Part shown: in pieces, positions 1 through 10,602 of the stretch
Layout: each line of letters begins with the position of its first letter
Position numbering within the stretch: the first letter of the stretch is position 1
Assembly (NCBI GenBank): GCA_027475525.1
Contig: JAMWFC010000009.1
Span: forward strand, 2,212,187-2,276,186
Origin: Macrolepiota albuminosa
Lineage: Eukaryota; Basidiomycota; Agaricomycetes; Agaricales; Agaricaceae
Direction of reading: 5' to 3'
Length of the DNA stretch: 64,000 nt
Notes under the pieces: model-generated
The model's database searches: none
What the model was told of the DNA's origin: nothing
Seen by the model: the letters and a program-made list of their open reading frames with translations, nothing else
Position numbers and translations under genes: made by a program

Positions 1-111
1 AGAGAATAGAAACAGCAAAATGAGAAAATGATAGAAGAAATAAGAAAATGAATGAAAGGAGAGTGAAGAAATAGGAAGTGAAAGAAAGAAGAAATGAGGA
101 GTTCCCTGACA
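1..111 (+). repeat. LTR-A fragment, 3' end
   Basis: This is the terminal part of a long terminal repeat, ending in the family signature GAGTTCCCTGACA. The same end (GAGTCCCCTGACA) closes the fuller copies at 2470-2857 and 48736-49234. The start lies outside the window. The following 80 bases (112-191) separate it from the next LTR and show no feature I recognise. Confidence 0.75.
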
Positions 112-191
112 ATGACAACTGATATATTCCAACACTCCTCTTTATCATAGGCCATTGACTATATTTCTTCTCCTTACATATGAGTCATAGT

Positions 192-788
192 TGTTAGGAG
201 ACTCCTCATTTCTTCTTTCCTTCACTCCTTTTTTCTTTGCTCTCCTTTCATTCATTTTTTTATTTTTTCTGTCATTCTCTCTTTTTACTGTTTCTATTCT
301 TTTAACACTATCTGTGAGTACTACTATCAGCCTTTGAAATGCTCTGGTCCTTTAGCTATTATTTAGACAAGTGTGGGCCCTTCAGTACTGCTTTCAGATT
401 GCTTACATAAGCCAGAGTTTGCCTTTCTGACTTCTAAAGTCCAGAGTTTTCCTGCCTTATTTATACAGTTGTTTATTTAGGCAATTTTTGAGTTTTTAAG
501 GTTTTATTGTACTGTACAGTTGTTTCCCACACTTCAGAGGCCACAGAAGCATCAAACCTGGCATAGGGAATCCCTATACTTGTTCTCTTTGGATCTCCCT
601 CTGCCAGGTGAGTAGTTATTATGATATTGTCAGTACATACTCTAATACACTTTAGATCTCCCTCTGCCAGCTGTGTGACTGAGCCACAGCCTCTAGAGGT
701 ATATTGTCAGTACATACTCTAATACACTTTAGATCTCCCTCTGCCAGCTGTGTGACTGAGCCACAGCCTCTAGAGGTCACCCTTACAA
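192..788 (-). repeat. LTR-A copy, reverse orientation
   Basis: Reverse-oriented LTR-A. It begins TGTTAGGAGACTCCTC (normally TGTCAGGGGACTCCTC) and ends CACCCTTACA. Near its right end a 77-bp block is present twice in tandem (624-700 and 701-777). No target-site duplication is visible, so it was probably rearranged or truncated after insertion. It is rich in TG and CA and poor in CG, as expected of an old methylated copy. Confidence 0.8.
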
Positions 789-930
789 CTGCTGGAGTAC
801 AAGTTGAGAAGATGCTATATATGCACACATATATGTAGTATTTATTTTCATCTCCTGGTGTCTTTGTCTTCTTTATTCTGAAGCCTGAGGACACCAGATA
901 TGTGTCCTGACTATAGACTGTGAATATATT
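789..930 (+). repeat. Copia LTR fragment
   Basis: This matches the interior and 3' part of the short Copia LTR at 1962-2137: shared TACAAGTTGAG, CTATATATG, TATTTATTTTCA and GACACCAG blocks in the same order. It is wedged between two LTR-A copies and lacks its first bases. Confidence 0.65.
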
Positions 931-1410
931 TGTAAGAGCAATCTCTGGAGGCTATAGCTCAGTCACATAGCTGGCAGAGGGAGATCTAAAGTATATTAGA
1001 ATATATATTAACAATACCATGATAACTACTCATTTGGCAGAGAAAGATCCAAAGAGAACAAGTCTAGAGATTTCCTATGCCAGGTTGGACATTTCTGGGG
1101 CCTCTGAAGTATGGGAAACAACTGTACAGTACAGCAAAACCTTAAAACCTCAAAAATTGCCTATATAAACAACTGTACAAACAAGGCAGAAAAACTTCAG
1201 ACTTTGAAAGTCAAAAAGACAAACTCTGGCTTATATAAGCAGTCTAAAAGTGGACAAACAAGGCAGAAAAACTTCAGACTTTGAAAGTCAAAAAGACAAA
1301 CTCTGGCTTATATAAGCAGTCTAAAAGTGGTGCTAAAGGGCCCACACTTGTCTGAATGGTAGCTAGAGAACCAGAGCATCTTAAGGACTGAGAATAGTAC
1401 TAACAGATAC
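931..1410 (+). repeat. LTR-A copy, 3'-truncated
   Basis: Begins TGTAAGAGCAATCTCTGG and follows the LTR-A consensus to ACTAACAGATA, then stops before the final GAGGAGTCCCCTGACA. It contains an exact 77-bp tandem duplication (1177-1253 and 1254-1330). Confidence 0.75.
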
Positions 1411-1680
1411 AGTGTAAGAGCGTTCCTCTGGACACAACTTTGTTTTTGATGAATCTTTGCATCACTCATTCAAAAATTGAAATTTAAATTGCTTGGATGA
1501 CTGTGTAGTGTATTAAATAAGATGACTATGTACATTAATCACTCATTCAAAAATTGAAATTTAAATTGCTTGGATGACTGTGTAGTGTATTAAATAAGAT
1601 GACTATGTACATTAATGAACATAAATTTAGGGTAAAGTATATTATCAAAGAAGATCTTTCAGAAATATGGAAATGTCACA
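1411..1680. repeat. AT-rich linker with a 77-bp tandem duplication
   Basis: Non-coding AT-rich sequence between the LTR-A fragment and the Copia coding remnant. A block starting ATCACTCATTC is repeated exactly at a spacing of 77 bp (1461-1537 and 1538-1614). I see no gene in it. Confidence 0.7.
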
Positions 1681-1935
1681 GGACTCAACATAGATAACCA
1701 ATTGGCTATACTAGTTTCAAAGCAGCCAGAACACATGGAACAGCTCAAGCACCTAGATCGACACTGGTTCTTGCTGAGGCAAGCCATCTATCATGGCAAA
1801 ATAAAGCCCTTTTACATCCCAATGGAGATCATGGCTGCTGACCTTCTTACTAAGCCACTCTTGCATGACAAGGTCAACAAGCTTCGACACATCATGAGTT
1901 TGGTTGGAGAGTTCTCTTGGACTGAAATTCAGTGA
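1681..1935 (+). pseudogene. Copia polyprotein remnant (end of RNase H)
   Basis: An open stretch encodes the C-terminal end of a Ty1/Copia polyprotein. It shows the LDRHWFLLRQAI and ADLLTKPL motifs that mark the end of the Copia RNase H region, and stops at TGA just before the Copia LTR at 1962. The homologous, longer minus-strand copy at 23410-25190 ends in the same way. Integrase and reverse transcriptase are absent here, so this is a 5'-truncated remnant. The 26 nt between stop and LTR correspond to the normal pol-to-LTR spacing. Confidence 0.85.
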
Positions 1936-1961
1936 TGCTAGAGCACTCCATCAGGTGGGAG

Positions 1962-2137
1962 TGTTGAAGTACTGCCAGAGTACAAGTTGAGGAGGTGCTA
2001 TATATGTGCACACATGACCTAGTATTTATTTTCACCCCCTGGTGTCCTTGTCTTCTTTATTCTGGAGCCCAAGGACACCAGGTATGTGTCCTTACTATAT
2101 ACTGCAAATATATTCATTCTGAAGCCCAAGGACACCA
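1962..2137 (+). repeat. Copia 3' LTR
   Basis: Starts TGTTGAAGTACTGCC and ends GGACACCA, directly after the Copia RNase H remnant, so it is that element's 3' LTR. A reverse copy lies at 53071-53233 and a fragment at 789-930. The block TTATTCTGRAGCCCAAGGACACCAG occurs twice inside it, near its middle and at its end. Confidence 0.75.
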
Positions 2138-2197
2138 GTTTACCCTGCCACAATTTTGGTCTTTGTCTGATCCAACTGCACATAACTTCCACAACAG

Positions 2198-2466
2198 TGG
2201 CTTCATTGTAAATTCTGCACTTTTTACATTGGTGAGAATTTATCTAATAGTTGTTTAGTACTCTGAGATGCAGTGTGCTTGAGATTTGCTATTTGTGCAA
2301 AGACAGTGTTTGAATGGCATGTTATAATTGATATGTACCAGATGCAAATGCATTTTGACACATCTTGATAAATAAATTTAGATCCATGTATCTTCAAGCA
2401 GATCTAATATGACTAGCTAATTACAGACATTTTTTAGATGAAAATGTTAGAAGCTAATTTGTAAGT
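2198..2466 (+). repeat. Foldback element, left arm
   Basis: Reverse complement of 2858-2900 plus 3773-4002. Matching landmarks include GTGGCTTCATTGTA against TACAATGAAGCCAC at the outer end and GAAGCTAATTTGTAAG against CTTACAAATTAGCTTC at the inner end. Similarity ends outside the GAAGCCAC edge. The two arms would form a stem of about 270 bp. Confidence 0.8.
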
Positions 2467-2469
2467 AAC

Positions 2470-2857
2470 TGTAAGGGCAACCTCTAGAGGCTATGGCTCA
2501 GTCACACAGCTAACAGAGGAAGATCCAAAGAAAACAAGTCTAGGGATTCCTTATGCCTGCTTTTGGGGCTTCTGAAGTGTGGAAAACAACTGTACAGTGC
2601 AACAAAACCTTAAAAACTGAAAAATTGCCTAAATAAACAACTGTACAAACAAGGCAGGAAAACTCTGACTTATGTAAGCAGTCTGGAAGTGGTACTGAAG
2701 AGTCCACACTTATCTGAATGATAGCTAAAGAACCAGAGCACTTCAAGGGCTAAAAATAGTACTAACAGATAGTGTTGAAAGAATAGAAACAGTAAAATGA
2801 GAGAATGACAGAAGAAATAAGGAGTGAAAGAAGGAAGAAATGAGGAGTCCCCTGACA
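2470..2857 (+). repeat. Solo LTR-A inside the foldback element
   Basis: A complete LTR-A from TGTAAGGGCAACC to GTCCCCTGACA, 388 bp, sitting at the centre of the foldback stem. There is no internal retroelement sequence on either side, so it is a solo LTR. The expected 5-bp target duplication is not clear (GTAAC left, CTTAC right). Confidence 0.8.
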
Positions 2858-4002
2858 CTTACAAATTAGCTTCCAACATTGTCATCTAAAAGATGTCTGT
2901 TGATGATGATGATGATGATGATGAACCCTTTTATTTTTTGAGACCTATTTTTACATACATATTGCTTGGGTATTGTGTCCTAGGTCACATGGTATAGTAA
3001 GGTATAGTATTTCTCCATATTAAAACCCCGACTTATCCACCATTATTGTGCCATCTCTATTTACTCCTGATTCTTCTACTCTCAGCAATGCTTGCTAGTG
3101 TTTGGTTGGTGTAGGTCTTGGAAAACCGATCACCTATTGGCTCCCTCTAAGCTGTAACTCCCAGTAAGGCCCCACAATACTATAACCTCCCCTGCATCCA
3201 GATAGTATCTTCCAGAGATCAATCCCAAGATTTGGAACCTGTGACGGTATGAGCCAGCTGAGTAAGCCAATGACAGTCCTGCCACCTGCCAGTTTAAGCT
3301 GACAATAAGCAGCTGATCAAATTAACTTTAACTCCAACTTCAACAGCCATGCCAACCCATCCGATGGACCACATATTATGCTGGCAGCCTGATCAAACTA
3401 TTGACACCTTCTTTTTCCACCCACCCATACTAGGACACACTTGGTCAGCGAGTTTAACCTCTCTCAATTCCATCCCACTGGGAAACCCTAACTATTTTTC
3501 CTGTTTCAAACAGGAGTGCAGTGGTCACATTGCTTCATCAAGTCATGTGTTGATTGGTTCACCCAACTACAGCCTGCACAACAAAGCCTCCCTAGTCAAC
3601 ATGTGCAGGTGGTGGCTTCCCGGCAGCATTGAAATAACCCATGTGGTGTCTAAGGTGTTTTTCACATAAGTGCGGTTTGAACTTGCGTCCTCCCCACTTG
3701 CAAGAGCACTTGATCCCTGCTTCAGACCACGGTGGTGCCAGCTGAGCCACCATGATCCTAAAAGATGTCCGTAATTAGCTAGTCATATCAGATCCACTTG
3801 AAAATACTACATGGATCTAAATTTATTTACCAAGACATGTCAAAATGCATTTGTAACTGGTACATATCAATTATGATGTGCCATTCAGACACTGTTCTTG
3901 CACAAATAGCAAACCTCAAGCACACTGCATCTCAGGGTGCCAAACAACTATTTGATGAATTTTCACCACCTGTAAAAAGTGCAGAATCTACAATGAAGCC
4001 AC
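2858..4002 (-). repeat. Foldback element, right arm (interrupted by SINE)
   Basis: Right arm of the inverted repeat, in two pieces: 2858-2900 and 3773-4002. The gap is the SINE at 2901-3757. Removing the SINE and one copy of its target duplication restores continuous complementarity to 2198-2466. Confidence 0.75.
2886..3772 (-). mobile_element. tRNA-derived SINE-like retroposon
   Basis: An 857-bp insertion (2901-3757) flanked by a 15-bp duplication, CTAAAAGATGTCTGT at 2886-2900 and CTAAAAGATGTCCGT at 3758-3772. On the minus strand its 5' end has an RNA polymerase III A box (TGGCTCAGCTGG, complement of 3738-3749) and a B box (GTTCAAACC, complement of 3674-3682) about 56 nt apart, as in a tRNA. 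Its 3' end is a simple (CAT)n tail, seen on the plus strand as (TGA)n at 2901-2921. A tRNA-like head, a long target duplication and a short repeated tail are the hallmarks of a SINE. The body is longer than most and has no reading frame I recognise. Confidence 0.75.
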
Positions 4003-5697
4003 AACCTCTTTACTATATATATAATGAAAATTTGGAGCATCCCTGGAGTTTTAAAAGGAATAGCACAGATCTGTGAGAAGAATACCTTAAATTTCAGTGT
4101 GCACTACCTGCCATCAATTGTTGTTGCCAATGGATACTGTTCAATATACCAGATTTTGTCAAGGTGCAGGACTAGTTAGATGCTGTGTATATAAGTACCC
4201 AAGGAATATATATAATTGGCTTTTGGACAGATGCACCTCAGTCTTGCTGGTGTTATACTGATGTGTGTATCCATCATATTATACTACTAGATACACTTAC
4301 TAATATGTCGCGTGCAGGAATAATGTTCAATAAGTATTTAATACAGGCATTGGACTGAGTGATATTATCCAATACAACAGTCTACGAGAGAAAAAATGGG
4401 AAACATCGACCAGCAGGGTTGGTAGGTAACCACTGTCTCAGTGTCGTGTCGTGCGTATTGGCATGGCATGGCATGCTGCTCCATGGCCAGTACACTCGCT
4501 GGGATCCTACATATAGAAGTTTGTTATTCACATATGGTAAAACCATCTTCACCCGCCTTAGTACATACATGTCCATGCGTGGAAGATAAACTGACAAGGC
4601 AGCTTTTGTCACAGATCACATCGAGATGGAACTTGGGAAGTCTACGAGATCGATTGATTGTAGTCTATATATCGATATCGAGGAACTTGAAGAAGTAGAT
4701 TGGACTACAGCACAGGAAGCGTGCTCGGAACCCCTCGAACACTCATAAGGAAAGGTGTGTTGTCCCCAGGATCAGATGCCAGAGCACAAGAATAATCATA
4801 ATCAATAATCAATAGCGATAGCAATAGCAATAGAATGAATAGGGAGTGAAGAAGCCACCGGAACCCCCAGTCCAGCCCGTGAGGACGCGAGAACGACATC
4901 AAGGAAAGGATCTTTTCTGTCTGTATAAGCAAACATCACTTTGTCCTTTGTCCTTTATCGCGAGTGTGCAGATAGGGATGCGAGGGTGGGTTATCCAATT
5001 GGTTGGGTTGGGCCATCTGCGTTTGCGTTTTGCGGCCGGTGAACTGATTTGGGCCGGGCGGGTATTCAGTATTCAGTAATCAATCAGTAGTCACTGCTAA
5101 CCGAGGGTAGAGGCATTTTTGATGCATTTACATAATTTACTTCGTGCAGGCGAGTTTGGAGGGTGATTGCTCTACTCTACGTTGTTGTTGTAAGTACTTA
5201 CTTATGGAGTGTGTGCGTGATGGTGTGTCGTGTGTTTGTGTTACATAGTTTCCTCGCGGAGGTGTGGTGGTTGACGTATGGATTGTGAGTCGTAAGTACT
5301 TAAGTGGGATCGGTTATTAGGGAAAGCGGGTGTGTTGGTGTCGTTATTGTGTTACCCTCTGCCTCCTTGAGTTTTACCATGTGCGTAGTCTTCCTTCGTC
5401 TCCACCGGTTCCCTCCCCGCTCTAGTCCTCGTCCGTCTCCTCGCCTTCCACCGTTCCTTAGCTTCGAGTAGATTATAATATATCACTACAAATTCACTCT
5501 TCTTGAGCACATTGAACGGCTACATCGATGGGTTCTTCCTACGTGACATCTGGCGTCGGAAGATGAGTTTGTGTCAAAAATCGCGGGAGTGTCCTTGCCT
5601 TGCACAGAACGATTTAGGGTCCACATGAATGCTGAGTGACAGATAAAATTAATTTCGTGCTTTATATCCCGTCGATTCAGAGTGTGCCACGCCAAAC
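4003..5697. other. Intergenic region upstream of the GT90 gene
   Basis: I see no convincing gene, repeat or RNA here. The composition changes from AT-rich, repeat-like sequence to host-like sequence at about 4.3 kb. A TATA-like stretch (ATTATAATATATC) lies near 5470, about 220 bp before the GT90 start, but its role is unproven. Confidence 0.5.
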
Positions 5698-8270
5698 ATG
5701 GGTAAATTCGCCTCGATCCGTTTTAGGCGCAACGTGATCGAGGAAAGCGACGTCGAGAACGCAAGCCACGTCGACGGCCCCTGTACCACGACGACGACGA
5801 CGACGATGCGCGCCCGATGGCGACACCCTCTCGTGGTCTGCGCGGTCCGTAACAGAGGCTACATCTTCTTCGCCTGTGTCTTTCTCTTGTTCATGCGCGC
5901 TGGGTATCTGGCAGGCCACTCTGAGGAGCGCGGCGTCGGGCAGCAGGGACGCGGGGAGCTGACGGAGCACCCGATTACGAAGCTGATGGACGAGGCGGAG
6001 GAAACGTACAGACAGAAGCTGGAGGGACAGAGCCGGACGCTGAAGGCTGCTGTTGGGGAGTACAGGCGGAGGTACAAGCGTGCACCGCCGCGGGGGTTCG
6101 AGGAGTGGTGGGAATTTGCGCAGGAGAACGGGGCGATGTTTGTTGACGAGTATGATGGTCTCGTGGCTGACCTGGCGCCGTTCTGGCAACTCCAGGGCGC
6201 AGAGTTGCGCAGACGCGTGCAGCAGGTGCGTCGTTGTTAATTCTAGCGTTTGCTGGGATTTATCGTGCCCAGGTCAGCGAGCTGCCGTCTATTGACGTTG
6301 TGCGCATCAAGGACGGTGTGGCGTCGACGCTGCGACTCAACAGCTTCGAGGACTCGGAAGTCAGTGCACGGGCAAATGGCTTCCGCGACATGATTCTGTC
6401 CTTTGCTCACAAGGTAAGCTCTCTCGGCCCCTGCTGACTCTTGCTGACGCGCGCAGCTCCCGGACTTGGACTTTCCCATCAACGCCAAAGCAGAAGGACG
6501 CGTGCTTGTCCCCTGGGAGCACCGCATGTACCCCAACCTCACTCACCAGGACTCGTCAGGTGTGCCACACCCTGCCAAAAGAGACATCACTCATTTTCAC
6601 CCAGTCGGCATCGAAACAATGCTCAACGGGCCCTTTCGCCCAGACTGGGGCACAGACGGCACCGTCTGGGAGGCCTGGCGCCGCACCTGTGCCCCTGTCG
6701 ACCCCGCTCGTCGTCTCTTCTCCTCTCTCCGCAACGTCTTCACCACACAGCTCAAAAACTACCTTTCCGACTCCCCCTCTGCCCCCGACTTGCACTTTGC
6801 ATCCACCACCGCCGCAAGCACCCTCGACTTTTGCGCGTACCCCCACGAGCACTATACCCAAGGCCACTTTTTTTCTGACTGGCGCACGCTCCCCGTGCTC
6901 TACCCCGTCTTCAGCCCCGCGCGCGCCCGCGGCTTCATGGACATCAGGATCCCAAGCCACTATTATTACGGCAGCACCGACAAGTACACGTATGGCTGGG
7001 ACCCCATCAACCTCGAGCTCGACGAGGTCGATAAGATGGAGGTGCCCTGGGCACAGAAGGAGAACAAGATCTTTTGGCGCGGCGCGACGACGGGCTCGAC
7101 GAGGTCGATAAGATGGAGGTGCCCTGGGCACAGAAGGAGAACAAGATCTTTTGGCGCGGCGCGACGACGGGCGGCGGGAGCCATCCCCCGGGCTTTGCGC
7201 CTCAGTATCAGAGACATCGGTACGTCCCTCCCTCCCTCCCTCTCTTTCCTCCGCCGTTCTCATCTCGAGCATTCACAGCTTCCTCCGCATGGCATCCGAC
7301 AACTCTTCCGCTCCACAACCAATCACATTCATCTCGTCTGTCCCCAGCTCACAGGAACAGCTTTTGACAACCACGACGCTCCCGGTGTCCGTGCTCAACG
7401 CGGCCATCATGGACACGGCGTTCACCAAAGCCGTCTCGCCCGAGTCGTACCCCGGCGGACTCCCCGCGCTCACCGCGTCCCACCGCTTCGACGACGCCGT
7501 GCCCCTCGGGCGCCACTGGGCCTTCAAGTACCTCGTCGACATGGACGGCATGGGGTACAGCGGCCGCTTCATGGCGTTCCTCGCGAGCGATAGCGTTCCA
7601 CTCAAAGCGACTGTGTACGAAGAGTACTTTAGCGATTGGATACAACCCTGGTGTGTCCTCTCTCTCTTTCTCCTCTCTTTCTCCTCTCTCTCTCTCTCTC
7701 TCTCTTTCTTCCGTAGTCCCGCACACAACGCTGACGCAGCGACGCACAGGCTCCACTTCGTACCACTCTCTCATACGTACAAGGAGATATACGACGTCCA
7801 CGCGTACTTCTCCGGCCCGCCCCGCGCGGCGCTCGACGTGCTCCGCGCATCGCAGTCCGCCAACGCCAACGCCAACGCCTCGGAATCCGCGGCTGCGGGT
7901 GCTGGTACGGGTGCGGGTGCGGGTGCGGGTGCAGGTGCGGGTGCGGGTGCGGATGCGGGTAAGGGTGCGGGTACGGAAGGGGAAGGGAACGACGACGACG
8001 ACGAGGTGTGGCGATTCGCGGCGGCAGAGGGCGATCGGCGGTTGCGCAGGATCGCGAGGGCTGGTAAGGAGTGGAAGAAGAGGGTTGGTAGGACTGTGGA
8101 TATGGAAGGTGTGTGTTTTTGGCTTTTTTCCTTCAAGGGTGTTGGTGGTGGTGGCTGATTGAGGGGGTTCTTTTCTTTTTGGGGGGATGGTAGTGTATGT
8201 GTATAGACTTGCGTTGGAGTGGGCGAGGTTGTGTGCGGATGATAGAGATGTGATGGGGTTTGAGTTTTGA
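5698..8270 (+). CDS. GT90 (CAP10-like) glycosyltransferase, 6 exons
   Basis: Predicted type II membrane glycosyltransferase of family GT90, related to the Cap10/xylosyltransferase group and likely acting in the Golgi on glycans. Proposed exons: 5698-6225, 6273-6413, 6457-7219, 7279-7650, 7750-8108, 8194-8270; introns are 43-99 nt with GT-AG ends. A single hydrophobic segment (YIFFACVFLLF) at about residues 55-65 fits a signal anchor. Family motifs are present: KIFWRGATTGGG, then KYLVDMDGMGYSGRF, ASDSV, EEYFSDWIQPW and YKEIYDVHAYFSG. Exon 3 carries an exact 77-bp tandem duplication (7018-7094, 7095-7171) that breaks the frame; with one copy the frame is restored and the protein is about 720 aa. 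Exon 5 contains an Ala/Gly low-complexity insert from a GCGGGT repeat. The family assignment is firm; the substrate is unknown. Confidence 0.85.
7018..7171 (+). repeat. Exact 77-bp tandem duplication in GT90 exon 3
   Basis: 7018-7094 and 7095-7171 read identically, from CTCGACGAGG to CGACGACGGG. The block codes for the conserved segment leading to KIFWRGATTG. Since 77 is not a multiple of 3, the second copy shifts the frame. Seven more duplications of the same length occur in the window, so this is probably an assembly error and not a mutation. Confidence 0.9.
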
Positions 8271-9085
8271 GTGAGTGAGGTGGGTTTGGTTTTTTTAGCG
8301 TTGTCTGTCTGTCCTTTGTGCTTCCTCGCGTGGTTCGTTGCAGGTGCAGGTGCAGTTGCACCCCCCCTCGCGCTGTTCGCTGTTCGCTTGTCGCTGTTCG
8401 CTGTCGCCTTTGGATCACGGACCCATACGACGATGGACTCGCCCGCTCGTACGACCGTACTCCCGGACTTTCTTCTTTCTTCTTTCTTCTTTTTTCTTTC
8501 TCTCTAGCTCTCGAGACTACATAGACGAACCAGTAACCGCCAGATAATATCGTACTCGACCACTCGACCATTCGACCATTCGATACATACTCATACACGT
8601 CATGCATGCATGCATACAGCCATAGTCATAGCCATAGCCATAGCCATATATATATATGTAAACCCCACCCCCACACGTAACGCGTTTGCTTTTGTACCAT
8701 TATGTTGTGTTGATCATTGATCATTGATCGTCTTTACCTTACCCCCCCTGCCTGTGGTTTCGTTTATAGTTTATTTCGTATAATAGATGAATCGGTTTTT
8801 TCCTTGAATTTTAGAACGATTTCCGAGTGATGAGCTGAGAATAAACCGAATTCTCGGATCATTATTTCTACGTGACGCAATCTCTTCTCATCGCCTCGGT
8901 ACATAGCTCCCGTTTCGGTGTCGAAGAATTCAAACCTAACGGAGTAGTCGTTACGAAATGATCTTCTTATGCAGATCATCAGTGAAGGTGGTTATAAAAC
9001 AAACATTGACTTGTGATCTTTGAAATTAACCGGCTCGTAGATCCGACACAGGCGGAGAAGATATATAGAGCGGGGTTCTGGAATT
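8271..9085. other. Intergenic region with simple repeats
   Basis: Contains TTCTT-rich and CT-rich runs (about 8460-8510), a CATAGC hexamer run leading into an ATATAT run (about 8620-8657) and a TTGATCA repeat (about 8710-8730). No gene is visible. It should hold the GT90 terminator and the promoter of the next gene. Confidence 0.5.
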
Positions 9086-10482
9086 ATGGACTTTTTCAGT
9101 GGACAAACCATGGAGCCCGCTTTACCTTTCTCGCCTCGATGCATCAAGACCTCGACGTCGATTGTCCACCTTGAATATGACCCTGAGAGTCTCCCACCAG
9201 CTCCTTCCCACTCGTGGACTCGTTTTGTCTGTATAAGCGATACCCATGCTCGGTCGTTCCCAGTCCCAGACGGCGACGTGCTTCTGCACTCTGGAGATCT
9301 CACTAACCTTGGACTTGGAAGCGAGTTTCAGACGACAATCGACTGGATATGTTCGCTGCCTCATAAAGTCAAGATGTACGTAAATGGCCACACTGGGTTT
9401 GCACTTGTCTCCCTTCATGGGTTCAGTCAGTGTTATCGCGGGAAATCATGACCTGACGCTTCACCGCGAGTGGTACGATCGTGCACATGGTCGATTCCAT
9501 AGGCAATATGGAAAGCAGGCAAGCTTTATTTAATCTTGTTCTGTCTGAATGACGACGGCTCGATGCTGTCTGCGTCCACTAGGATCCGGCTCCAATTATG
9601 GACCTTCTTACCGGAGAGAATGCACGCAAGGCTGGTCTAGTTTACCTTCAAGACGCGTCGCATGAATTCAAAGTACGCCCCGAAGGGAGAACCTGGACTG
9701 TACACGGTTCACCAGTGGGTTTTTTTCGACTGATGGTTCAATAGTCCTTTCGCTCATAATAGCCGATGGAGTGGTCCCCATACTTTTTTGACTGGGCATT
9801 CAACTACAAACGCGAGGACGGGCATGGTAGGTATAGCACTTGTTTCCGCTAGGCTAAAACAACTCCAATTTATCCCCGCTGACTATGCTGCGATATAGCG
9901 TTGGTCGCTGCGTTTCCCAAGACCGATATCCTGTCAATATTTGAACCCCCCCCCCTCCACCTTTCGTGGGACTGACGTATATATTTTACAGGCTCACGCA
10001 TGGCCCTCCGTTCGGAATCTTTGATATGACTCGGAGAGAAGTCTACGCCGGCTGCGAGGACCTGCGTGCGCGTCTACCCCACCTTCGGCCGCGACTTCAT
10101 GTGTTTGGACATATTCACGAAGCTCGGGGTGCTTGTGTGCATAATTGGGGCTCTGATCCAGAGGAAAACCAGCTGCCAATAATGCAGAACGACTTTAGTA
10201 TAGCCGATGATGAGGTTGTGACGTCCCTACGAGAAAACATCGACACGGGCGCCATGGGCGCAGACAATCCAGAGGCATCCCACCTGCCAATGGAGCCAAA
10301 AGACTTTAGTATAGCCGATGATGAGGTTATCGCTACGAAGAGAGATCAACACGGGCGGAGACGAGACGGTCTTTGTCAATGCTGCTAATTGGCCCGCGGG
10401 GAGAGGCGCATGGCGAGGAACTCATAGAGTGCCATTTGGGGGACCAGGATTTCAAGCCACTGTCGTTGATCTACGTGATTGA
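9086..10482 (+). CDS. Calcineurin-like metallophosphoesterase
   Basis: Predicted metal-dependent phosphoesterase of the MPPED1/2-like group. All the metal-binding motifs are present in order: ISDTHAR (D-x-H), HSGDLTN (GD), AGNHD (GNHD), LLTHGPPFG and FGHIHEARG (GHxH). Proposed exons: 9086-9375, 9431-9518, 9583-9714, 9763-9826, 9899-9932, 9992-10214, 10345-10482. Intron 2 (9519-9582) starts with GC, a GC-AG intron. The end is uncertain. A 111-bp (37-codon) segment is duplicated (from 10175 and 10286), and the conserved ending FVNAANWPAG is in another frame from the preceding exon. Splicing out 10215-10344 (GT-AG, 130 nt) rejoins them; a small indel near 10343 is the alternative. The function is inferred from the family only. 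The gene converges on the BTB gene, 120 bp away. Confidence 0.85.
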
Positions 10483-10602
10483 ACCTCATGGTAGGATCGA
10501 CCGGATAGTCAATCGCTTACTCACGCAGTGATACACAAATTTCTTTATTACGGTACAAGGTCCAAATTCCATACACGAGTACATTGGAGTTGAAATGGAG
10601 GG

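Noticed and set aside
3674..3749. A tRNA gene on the minus strand
   Set aside because: A and B boxes are present but no acceptor stem or sensible anticodon arm could be formed, and the sequence lies at the head of a retroposon with target duplications. It is a SINE head.
5677..6189. A minus-strand frame of 170 codons over GT90 exon 1
   Set aside because: Antisense shadow of a GC-rich exon; no start context, domain or splice sites.
7771..8607. A minus-strand frame of 278 codons over the GT90 3' end
   Set aside because: Antisense to well-supported GT90 exons, low-complexity Pro/Ala/Thr composition from the GCGGGT repeat, no domain.
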